From the NCBI GenBank assembly GCA_022360075.1, contig JAKSDN010000469.1, positions 1 through 7,706 on the forward strand: DNA of 7,706 nt. Reading direction: 5' to 3'. Below are positions 1 through 4,848 of the stretch, piece by piece; the first letter of the stretch is position 1, and the number at the start of each line of letters is the position of its first letter. The notes under the pieces are model-generated. The model did not search any database, had not been told where the DNA came from, and was given only the letters and a program-made list of their open reading frames with translations. The position numbers and the translations under genes are program-made. This DNA comes from Kiloniellales bacterium (lineage in GTDB: Bacteria > Pseudomonadota > Alphaproteobacteria > Kiloniellales > JAKSDN01).

Positions 1-349
1 CTGTCGTCGCTCGAAGTCGGTGATCTTGACGGCGCGCCATCGGTCGGCGGCGCGGGTCATGGCGGCGAACATGAGCTTGAGCACGGCCTTCTCTACCGAA
101 GGCGTTGGGAATGATACTTGGGTCAAGCCCGAGCACAGGTCTTCAGGCGTCGGCGCTCCTCCAGAAACAGACGCTCCAGGAGGTTGGTCGTGCGGGTCGC
201 GCGTCGGTGGGTGACCGGCAAGCGCAGGTGCGCGATACAGGCTTCGAAGTTGTCTTGGAAGCAGGCCACGGCCGAGGGCAGTTCGGTCTCGTAGTCCGCG
301 ACTAGGCTCTCGGCCAGATCGCGGGCGATAGCCCGGCTGCGGCGCGCGG
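1..349 (-). pseudogene. IS256-type (mutator) transposase, C-terminal remnant
   Basis: Reading the minus strand from about 349 gives AIARDLAESLVADYETELPS, then THRRATRTTNLLERLFLEER, followed by RRRLK. This is the conserved C-terminal part of IS256/mutator transposases, in the area holding the last catalytic acidic residue. The N-terminal part with the first two Asp residues is absent. After RRRLK the expected continuation (IPNAFGEKAVLKLMFAAMTR, then AADRWRAVKITDFERRQ) is present only after removing a 25-bp insertion at 116-140 and one extra base near 95. The reading frame is therefore broken twice and the copy is dead. It continues off the left edge. Its 5' end is cut near 345-350, where an unrelated IS1595-type remnant begins on the other strand. 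Family assignment comes from recognised motifs, not a database search. Confidence 0.85.
117..133. repeat. REP-like palindrome inside the IS256 remnant
   Basis: CTTGGG and CCCGAG flank the 5-base centre TCAAG, giving a 6-bp stem with one G-T pair. The palindrome sits inside a 25-bp stretch (116-140) that has no counterpart in the transposase reading frame. The core GGGTCAAGCCCGAG resembles short palindromic repeats common in alphaproteobacterial genomes. That resemblance is from memory and was not searched. Confidence 0.5.
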
Positions 350-516
350 AGATCGGCACGCACCACCATATCAGCGGCCTCTACCTGCATGCTTACGCGA
401 ACGAGATGGCCTGGAGAGAGGACTACCGCCGGGTTCCAAACGGGACGCAGTTCGATCTAGTTGTAGCCGCCGCGATGGCGCATCCGGTCAGCCGGCAGTT
501 GAAAGGCTATTGGTAG
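350..516 (+). pseudogene. IS1595-type transposase, C-terminal remnant
   Basis: The plus strand encodes about 55 residues ending in a TAG at 514-516. They include HHHISGLYLHAY, EMAWREDYRRVPNG and HPVSRQLKGYW. This pattern (a His-rich start, an E-x-AWRED-x-RR stretch, then HPVSR-x-x-KGYW) is the C-terminal end of IS1595-superfamily transposases. Everything upstream, including the catalytic core, is missing, and the fragment starts directly against the minus-strand IS256 remnant. It has no start codon of its own and is surely non-functional. The true breakpoint could lie a few bases either side of 350. Confidence 0.75.
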
Positions 517-564
517 CGCTCAGCCCACAACATCTAGTATTGTGCTGTTTCTGCATACCTGCCA

Positions 565-578
565 TCCACAGGTGTGGA
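565..578. promoter_or_regulatory. Short perfect palindrome upstream of the HEPN pair
   Basis: TCCACA-GG-TGTGGA is a perfect 6-bp inverted repeat with a 2-bp centre. It lies about 120 bp before the 97-aa gene and beyond the end of the IS1595 remnant. It has the size and symmetry of a dimeric repressor site, but no regulator is identified. Confidence 0.3.
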
Positions 579-596
579 CGGAATAGGTGGACCGAG

Positions 597-630
597 ACTC
601 CCATATATGATTCTATTGGTTTATGGGAGT
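597..630. promoter_or_regulatory. 9-bp inverted repeat with a -10-like box, before the HEPN pair
   Basis: ACTCCCATA (597-605) and TATGGGAGT (622-630) are perfect inverted copies separated by 16 bp. The spacer contains TATGAT at 606-611, one mismatch from the sigma-70 -10 consensus. No convincing -35 box is seen at the right distance. The arrangement would suit an autoregulated promoter or a hairpin in the leader of the downstream pair. Confidence 0.35.
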
Positions 631-695
631 GCAAACTCTTACTGCCGGATGCTAGTGGTCGCGCCGACCCTTGCGGCTGGTCAGGGATGTTAGTG

Positions 696-989
696 ATGGC
701 TCCGGAGGAACAGATTAAGAGCATTGTCTTGTCTGTTCTTGAGAGCAGATTCAAAGACATAGAAATCTATTCTATCGAGGTGACGCCGGACGTTGATGAG
801 GACGGCGATAGGGTTTTTGCTGTCAAAATTGTTTTTGATGGTAGCAGAACAACCCTAGATGCGCGCGAAACCTCCAGCCTAGTCAGGCGGATCTTGCCGA
901 TGATGGAGAAAATTGGCGAGCGCGGTTTTCCGATAATGTCGTTCATTGCGAAGTCTGAGCTAGGGAAAAGTAGCCCTGGTTCCGCATGA
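696..989 (+). CDS. Uncharacterised 97-aa protein, partner of the HEPN-like gene
   Basis: The function is not known. The start at 696 (MAPEEQIKSIV) is chosen because AGGGA at 683-687 lies 8 bases upstream. An in-frame ATG at 687 and a longer extension back to 510 lack a ribosome site and read as non-protein-like sequence. The protein begins with an amphipathic helix (about residues 5-17). Beta-strand-like segments follow (about 20-28 and 37-47, the latter FAVKIVFDG), separated by an acidic turn PDVDEDGD. Then come a helix with SSLVRRILPMMEK and a strand-like FPIMSFIAKSE. There is no signal peptide, membrane segment or recognisable catalytic motif. Its end overlaps the predicted start of the HEPN-like gene, suggesting translational coupling. 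From memory, small proteins of this type recur beside HEPN proteins of this type, which would fit an antitoxin or binding partner; that role is inference. It is not a MNT-type nucleotidyltransferase, since the GSx10DxD pattern is missing. Confidence 0.7.
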   Translation: MAPEEQIKSIVLSVLESRFKDIEIYSIEVTPDVDEDGDRVFAVKIVFDGSRTTLDARETSSLVRRILPMMEKIGERGFPIMSFIAKSELGKSSPGSA

Positions 990-1446
990 CCTCTTAGAAA
1001 CAGCCCGCGACCTAGTTGCATCAAAAAGCGGCAAACCTCGACAATCTAATCTTCGCCGAGGCGTAAGCACAGTATACTATGCTTTGTTTCATTGTTTGGC
1101 GAAGTGCTGCGCCGATCTGCTTGTAGGTGGCACAAGTTCAGTAAGAAGTGAATACGCATGGAAACAAGTATACCGCGCTCTTGAGCATAATGCTGCTAAA
1201 AACGCTTGCAAAAATCAAGAAATTATAAAGAAATTTCCAAAGGAGATAGAAGATTTTGCAAATGCTTTTATAACAATGCAGGCCAAGCGCCACAAAGCAG
1301 ATTATGATCCATCGGAGAAATTGTTCAAATCGTCCGTTCTACAAGATATAGCCGATGCTAATGACGTAATTGATCGCTTCAAGAAGGCAGATATCAAGGA
1401 TCGCCGGGCATTTGCCGCGTACGTATTGTTTAAAACTAGGACTTGA
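976..1446 (+). CDS. HEPN-like helical protein, about 156 aa, non-standard start
   Basis: This is an all-helical protein with hallmarks of HEPN-domain proteins. An N-terminal helix (PHDLLETARDLV) leads to LRRGVSTVYYALFH (about residues 26-39), the S-T-x-Y-Y-A-L-F-H helix typical of the fold. A later helix carries AKRHKADYDP (about 103-112). HEPN ribonucleases usually have R-x4-6-H. Here R105 is followed at once by H106, and Tyr110 occupies the R-x4 position, so RNase activity is uncertain. The conserved-looking N-terminus reads open back to a stop at 961-963 but contains no ATG, GTG or TTG. CTG at 976 is the only near-cognate start, 8 bases after AGGGAA (962-967). TTG at 1084 would delete the first helix and part of the second. 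The gene overlaps the 97-aa gene by 14 bases and is clearly AT-richer than the metabolic genes, suggesting transfer. It could be a toxin, an RNA-binding protein or a mutated relic. Confidence 0.65.
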   Translation: MVPHDLLETARDLVASKSGKPRQSNLRRGVSTVYYALFHCLAKCCADLLVGGTSSVRSEYAWKQVYRALEHNAAKNACKNQEIIKKFPKEIEDFANAFITMQAKRHKADYDPSEKLFKSSVLQDIADANDVIDRFKKADIKDRRAFAAYVLFKTRT

Positions 1447-1447
1447 T

Positions 1448-1877
1448 CACTAGCTCGCCACACCAGCAGCCCATCCGCGCCCGGCTCTGACCGCACGTTA
1501 CCCTTGATCTGCTGATCTCTCAGGCAGGCACCGACCCGCTTGGCCATGAGCTTGGCGAGCGTTTCATCGCTACTGTCCACACCGCGTTCCACCATGACGT
1601 ACACGGCTAGCTTGGCTGTGGTCATGGGCTCGTCAGGATGGCCGAAGTGTCGAGAGCACAACCCTAGCCGTTGCGCCCCTGTAGACCCTGTGTTCCGGCG
1701 CCGCCAGCTTGGGCCGGATGGCCGCTAGCTCGATATCGGGAGAGAACGACAAAGCGTGGCGTCAAGGTAGTCCAGATCGATGATGAGTTATCGTAGAGCG
1801 TCTTGGTGGTGCTCTATCTGCCCGGCTATCTCGGAGCGTTTGCGGATTAGACCGGAGACCGTGTTGGGGCTGTCCAT
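1448..1877 (-). pseudogene. Decayed hypothetical gene (about 140 aa originally)
   Basis: Minus-strand reading from an ATG at 1875-1877 gives MDSPNTVSGLIRKRSEIAGQ, then IEHHQDALR, a TAA (1788-1790), and LIIDLDYLDATL. A one-base loss near 1750 precedes PDIELAAIRPKLAAPEHRVY. One extra base near 1641 precedes EPMTTAKLAVYVM, KRVGACLRDQQIKG and VRSEPGADGLLVW. The pieces line up as one small protein: an N-terminal coiled-coil-like helix, then a winged-helix-like C-terminal half. I recall this as a widespread alphaproteobacterial hypothetical protein with no known function. One stop and two frameshifts show it is dead. Its 3' end lies only a few bases from the end of the HEPN-like gene, tail to tail, and its own stop is not clear. 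Confidence 0.7.
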
Positions 1878-1961
1878 GTCCGGGAGGATAGGAAAACGGC
1901 CTGGAAATCGTGAGGGGATTTTAGGCGCGGTTGCTACCTAACGCCGCAGATATCTGCCGGC

Positions 1962-1990
1962 TGGATTGCGTCGCTGCGCTCGCAATGACG
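1962..1990. repeat. REP-like palindromic repeat
   Basis: GGATTGCG, TCGCTGCGCT and CGCAATGAC follow each other directly, with ATTGCG and CGCAAT forming the outer stem. This closely matches the short intergenic palindrome, often seen as a CATTGCGAGCG-type core, that is scattered through many proteobacterial genomes. It is in non-coding sequence between the decayed gene and the amt operon, near the border between the accessory and metabolic parts. The match is from memory, not from a search. Confidence 0.6.
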
Positions 1991-2035
1991 CAGCTTATCG
2001 CGATGCGTTGCTTTCATCACCGCTTGGTCGGGCGG

Positions 2036-2059
2036 GGCGCATATCCTGTGGGGTGCGCC
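2036..2059. repeat. Inverted repeat GGCGCA/TGCGCC
   Basis: GGCGCA (2036-2041) and TGCGCC (2054-2059) are perfect inverted copies around a 12-base centre, about 45 bp from the REP-like element. No T-run follows on either strand. It could be part of a composite intergenic repeat together with the REP-like element. Apart from this, the REP and the hairpin at 2098-2131, I see nothing in 1878-2153. Confidence 0.3.
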
Positions 2060-2097
2060 TCGTGCAGATCCGCGTTCGTCCCTTGTGTCGGGAAAGG

Positions 2098-2131
2098 GCG
2101 AGGGGCCGGCAAGGCTTCGCCGTCCCCTCGC
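2098..2131 (-). terminator. Hairpin terminator after the amt-linked small gene
   Basis: GCGAGGGG (2098-2105) pairs with CCCCTCGC (2124-2131). After one mismatch, CGGC (2107-2110) pairs with GCCG (2119-2122) around an 8-base loop. It starts about 22 bases past the stop of the 71-aa gene. On the minus strand it is followed by CCTTTC, a weak U-tract, so termination may be imperfect or assisted. CTTT also follows on the plus strand, so it may work both ways. Confidence 0.55.
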
Positions 2132-2153
2132 TTTGGCCCCGGTTCTCTCTTTC

Positions 2154-2369
2154 TTATTCCTCGATCGATCTGCGCAGGTTCTCCGGGCTGGCGTACTTCT
2201 GGATCTCCTCTTCGTAGGTGCGGTTCTCGAAGCGGCACTGCCAGATGTGCCAGCCGATCCAGAGCACGATGGCAACCAGCGTCATAATGCCTTCGGCGCC
2301 AACCCAGGGATAGATCTTGGTCACGTCCGCCAGGTCGACGGCCCAGGTCTCGATCGGTGTCGATGACAT
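2154..2369 (-). CDS. Small single-pass membrane protein linked to amt (71 aa)
   Basis: The gene encodes 71 residues starting with MSSTPIETWAVDLADV. There is one clear membrane segment at about residues 24-44 (AEGIMTLVAIVLWIGWHIW), then a charged tail (CRFENRTYEEEIQKYASPEN) likely to be cytoplasmic. A purine-rich site (GGAG, 2377-2380) sits 7 bases before the ATG, so the start is well supported. It begins 28 bp after the amt stop on the same strand and is followed by a hairpin, so it is almost certainly the last gene of an amt transcript. It has no cleavable signal peptide or Cys motif and I do not recognise a named family. Position suggests an accessory or regulatory subunit of the Amt channel, which is inference. 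It occupies the place where many bacteria carry a PII gene such as glnK, but it is not PII. Confidence 0.8.
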   Translation of the reverse strand: MSSTPIETWAVDLADVTKIYPWVGAEGIMTLVAIVLWIGWHIWQCRFENRTYEEEIQKYASPENLRRSIEE

Positions 2370-2397
2370 GGTCTTTCTCCTTTTTTCCTCGGGCCGC

Positions 2398-3768
2398 CTA
2401 ACGCGACGAGATCAGTTGTTGTTCGGCGGAAACCATCTCCTGGCGCGCCGCCTCCTTCTCCTGCTCGCTCGCGAAGTCGAGGCCGAGCAGCTCGATCTCC
2501 TTGGGGATGCGCAGCAGGTTCGCCGCCGCCAGGATCTTGGCCAGGACGAAGGCCGGCAAGAAGCCGAGCACCCAGAACATGATCACCGCGCCGATGAACT
2601 GACCCCAGGGCGTGATGCTGGCGAAGCCCTCGTAAGGCGAGGAGGGATGGCCCCAGAGCACGAAGCCGGCGATCACCAGGCCGATGAATCCGGCGTAGCC
2701 GTGCACAGCGACGGCGCCGACCGCATCGTCGATCTTGAAACGGCGCTCGACGAAGTAGTGCAGCTTGTACATGCCCCAGGTGCCGATGGCGCCGATGATC
2801 AGGGCCTGAAGTGGGTGATAGAGATCGTTGCCGGCCGAGGCGGTGATGATCCCGGCGAGGCCACCCGAATAAGTCCAGAAGGCATCGCCCTTGGAGACCA
2901 TGTAGCCCATCAGCATGCCGCCGGCGAGCGACATCAGGAAGTTCAGGGTAATGGCACTCAGCGTGGTCGGCGTCAGGTAGATGGTGGTGGCGGTCTGCGT
3001 CTCGCCGGTGATCAGGCCACCGATATAGCCGGTCGTTGCGACCGGAACGTTGCAGGCCACGTAGAAGCCCCAGAAGCCGGTGTAGATCAAGAACAGGCCG
3101 ACGCAAACCAGCCAGGGGTTGTGCGGCAGGATGTCGCGCGGCGTGCCGTCGGCGGCGAACTTGCCGAGCCGTGGGCCGAGCACGACGAGCACGCCGAGTG
3201 CACAGCCGCCGGCGATGCCGTGAATCACGCCCGAGGCATAGGCATCGTGATAGCCGAGAATCTGAACCATCCAGCCGTTGAAATGCCAGCCCCAGGCGGC
3301 GTCGAGCGACCAGGTGACCGAGCCGATCAGGATGGCGAAGAGCCAGAAGGCGAAGGAGCGGATGCGCTCGATCACCGCGCCCGAGACGATCGAGGCCGCT
3401 GTCCAGGCGAACAGCAGGAAGGCCGCCCAGAAGACGCCGCTGATGCGATCGTCGAGTCGCGGCCCCATGCTGTCGCCCCAAGGCGTGTAGCCCGCCGCGA
3501 AGCTCGGATCGGGATGGCCGAGGCCGCCGGTGATGCCCGGGCCGCCGGGAAAGGCCCAGTAGATCCACCAGCCGAAGAAGAACCAGGTGATGGTGACCAG
3601 CGGGATCAGCATCGAGTTCTTCATCAGCGTGTGCATGTGGTTCTTGTGCCGGCTCGCGCCGACCTCGTACATGCAGAAGCCGACGTGAATCAGGAACATG
3701 AGCGCGACCGTCACCCAGTAATAGAACTCGGTGAAGACCGTTGTCAGAGCAGCAATGTCGGTATCCAT
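2398..3768 (-). CDS. amt: Ammonium/methylammonium channel, Amt family (456 aa)
   Basis: This is an inner-membrane channel of the Amt/Mep/Rh family, conducting ammonium and often methylammonium. About 11 membrane helices are evident. The first ends in GFCMYEVGASRHKNHMHTLM, the usual E-x-G-x-x-R-x-KN region. The twin pore histidines are present: H183 in DAYASGVIHGIAGG, with D175 eight residues earlier, and H356 in AVHGYAGFIG. F120 and F235 (in GFWGFY) match the paired Phe gate of E. coli AmtB, and W161 fits the external recruitment Trp. By rough alignment AmtB Ser219 corresponds to Cys239. There is no signal peptide. The C-tail keeps E-x-x-GLD but ends in a charged stretch (FASEQEKEAARQEMVSAEQQ) instead of the usual HGExAY end. 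ATG at 3768 follows GGAGGGGG by a few bases. It lies downstream of the gntR gene on the same strand, 171 bp away. Confidence 0.95.
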   Translation of the reverse strand: MDTDIAALTTVFTEFYYWVTVALMFLIHVGFCMYEVGASRHKNHMHTLMKNSMLIPLVTITWFFFGWWIYWAFPGGPGITGGLGHPDPSFAAGYTPWGDSMGPRLDDRISGVFWAAFLLFAWTAASIVSGAVIERIRSFAFWLFAILIGSVTWSLDAAWGWHFNGWMVQILGYHDAYASGVIHGIAGGCALGVLVVLGPRLGKFAADGTPRDILPHNPWLVCVGLFLIYTGFWGFYVACNVPVATTGYIGGLITGETQTATTIYLTPTTLSAITLNFLMSLAGGMLMGYMVSKGDAFWTYSGGLAGIITASAGNDLYHPLQALIIGAIGTWGMYKLHYFVERRFKIDDAVGAVAVHGYAGFIGLVIAGFVLWGHPSSPYEGFASITPWGQFIGAVIMFWVLGFLPAFVLAKILAAANLLRIPKEIELLGLDFASEQEKEAARQEMVSAEQQLISSR

Positions 3769-3814
3769 TTACCCCCTCCATTCAGTTGGTTTTTGGCTTT
3801 TTTGTGCGATGGCG

Positions 3815-3866
3815 CGCGGCCCTTCCGGCCGCGGGCGATCGACGGCAGTGTGCGGGCTTGGCCCGC
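3815..3866. other. Two GC-rich hairpins between gntR and amt
   Basis: CGCGGCC-CTTCC-GGCCGCG (3815-3833) and GCGGGC-TTG-GCCCGC (3852-3866) are perfect stems of 7 and 6 bp. The second is followed on the plus strand by TTTCTTGTTGT, which resembles a terminator for plus-strand transcription, although no plus-strand gene reads into it. On the minus strand no U-tract follows either stem, so gntR transcripts may attenuate or continue into amt. An A-rich stretch (minus strand, 3790-3808) precedes the amt ribosome site. No promoter box is convincing. Confidence 0.3.
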
Positions 3867-3939
3867 TTTCTTGTTGTATCCTCCCCGCTTCAGAGCGCTG
3901 CGAACCGAAGTCCGAGCAGTTGCCCTGTTCGTCCTTAGG

Positions 3940-4659
3940 TCATTGCGCGCTCGCGCCTAGCAGATGGCGGCGCGCCCGTTCCAGATGTTCGCTGATGATC
4001 CGGCCCGCCGCCTCGACGTCGCGGCTGCGCAGGGACTCGTAGAGGGCGCGGTGCTCCTCGTTGTAGGCCGTAATGCGCTCTGCCGAGAGCACGTTGTCCT
4101 TCATCGAATCCCACTGCGCGTGGCCGCGGACGTCGTTGATCTGCTGGTACAGCCAGACCATTAAAGGGTTGTGCGTGCACTCGGCCAGGATCTGGTGGAA
4201 ACGCTCGTCGGCGCGCGAGAAGTACTCGCTGTCGTCGCCCGAGGCCTCGACCCGGCGCAGCGCCTCGTTCAGACGCTCGAGGTCGCGGGCGGTCGAGTTG
4301 ACCACCGCGAGGCGTGCGATCTGGGGCTCGATCCCGATGCGCACGTCGATCAGCTCGAGCGGACTGGTCAGCTCCGCGATATGGCCCTCGCCGAGCGGCG
4401 GTCGGTAGCTGACGAAGGTGCCGCTGCCGATGCGCCGGGTGACCAGATTGGATTCTTCCAACCGGCGCAGTGCCTCGCGCACGGTGTTGCGAGAGGTTCC
4501 GAAATGGTTGGCCAGGTCGCGCTCGGCCGGCAGCCGCTCGCCGTAACTGTAGTTGCCATCGAGGATCGCCTGGCGCAGGCGCGCGGCAATCGCAGCGGAG
4601 CCGCCGGCCACCGCCGCCGGCAGTCTTTCCTTGATGGCTTCGCCCGTCTCTTCCGACAT
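3940..4659 (-). CDS. GntR-family regulator with FCD ligand domain (239 aa)
   Basis: This is a transcriptional repressor or activator of the FadR subfamily. Residues 20-85 are the winged helix: YGERLPAERDLANHFGTSRN, then TVREALRRLE and GSGTFV, the GntR signature. Residues about 100-232 are the all-helical FCD effector domain. Its usual metal-site residues are seen: D105 (IDVRIGIEP), H155 (FHQILAECTHN), H203 (EEHRALYESL) and H225 (SEHLERARRHL). Such domains often bind a metal and a small organic acid. The start at 4659 (MSEETGEAIK) gives the usual family length and leaves the tandem repeat array non-coding. Upstream in-frame ATG (4695) and TTG (4737) would place the repeats inside the gene. The gene is divergent from the oxidoreductase gene and on the same strand as amt, so it likely controls both sides and itself (inference). 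The effector is unknown. Confidence 0.9.
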   Translation of the reverse strand: MSEETGEAIKERLPAAVAGGSAAIAARLRQAILDGNYSYGERLPAERDLANHFGTSRNTVREALRRLEESNLVTRRIGSGTFVSYRPPLGEGHIAELTSPLELIDVRIGIEPQIARLAVVNSTARDLERLNEALRRVEASGDDSEYFSRADERFHQILAECTHNPLMVWLYQQINDVRGHAQWDSMKDNVLSAERITAYNEEHRALYESLRSRDVEAAGRIISEHLERARRHLLGASAQ

Positions 4660-4687
4660 CGCCTGCGCAGCCTGTATAGCGCCAATC

Positions 4688-4731
4688 CGAACCATTGCCG
4701 ATCCATTGCAAAAATCGGTTTGAAATCGGAT
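4688..4731. promoter_or_regulatory. Two consecutive pairs of 11-bp tandem repeats, candidate operator
   Basis: CGAACCATTGC (4688-4698) is followed directly by CGATCCATTGC (4699-4709), with 10 of 11 bases the same. Next come AAAAATCGGTT (4710-4720) and TGAAATCGGAT (4721-4731), with 8 of 11 the same. All units are 11 bp, about one helical turn, placing them on the same face of the DNA. The array sits in the 189-bp region between gntR and the divergent oxidoreductase gene, where a GntR regulator would be expected to bind. The half-sites do not match the classic GntR GT-N-AC consensus well, so binding by this regulator is inference. Confidence 0.45.
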
Positions 4732-4750
4732 CAGCAATGTGCTGCATTAT
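4720..4750 (+). promoter_or_regulatory. Possible sigma-70 promoter for the oxidoreductase-ligase operon
   Basis: TTGAAA (4720-4725) matches the -35 consensus at five of six positions. CATTAT (4745-4750) matches the -10 at four of six. The 19-bp spacer is longer than the 17 preferred. The -35 box overlaps the last 11-bp repeat, so a bound regulator could block or recruit polymerase. A leader of about 90 bases would follow. Confidence 0.3.
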
Positions 4751-4848
4751 GGCCCAGAAGGTCAAGGATATCAAAGACCGCCGGATCGGCCGCTTTTGCG
4801 CCATTCAGAGCGGGGTCCGCGCAACGGGAGAGCTTCGAGAGGTCCTTC

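Noticed and set aside
510..695. N-terminal extension of the 97-aa protein back to 510
   Set aside because: The extension runs into the IS1595 remnant and the palindromes, contains many Cys/Trp in no pattern, and has no ribosome site, while ATG 696 has AGGGA at good distance.
1066..1083. 18-bp near-perfect palindrome around AGTATACT
   Set aside because: It lies inside the HEPN coding sequence and encodes the conserved S-T-V-Y-Y-A stretch, so the symmetry is probably chance.
1084..1446. TTG at 1084 as the start of the HEPN-like gene
   Set aside because: It would cut through the conserved STVYYALFH helix. Protein-like sequence continues in frame for about 36 residues upstream.
1302..1447. Extension of the minus-strand decayed gene across the HEPN-like gene
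   Set aside because: After LLVWRAS the translation no longer fits the protein and is simply antisense of the HEPN-like coding sequence.
2154..2369. PII (glnK) protein beside amt
   Set aside because: The gene next to amt encodes a membrane protein of 71 aa without a T-loop or any PII motif.
2317..3960. Long plus-strand open frame (547 codons) opposite amt
   Set aside because: It is antisense to a well-supported Amt gene, its translation is rich in Asp/Glu/Arg/Gly with no domain, and it lacks a ribosome site. High GC keeps such frames open.
4660..4690. Sigma-54 type -24/-12 promoter before gntR (GG-N10-GC)
   Set aside because: Only the GG and GC pair match. The TTGC part of the -12 element and the rest of the -24 element are absent.
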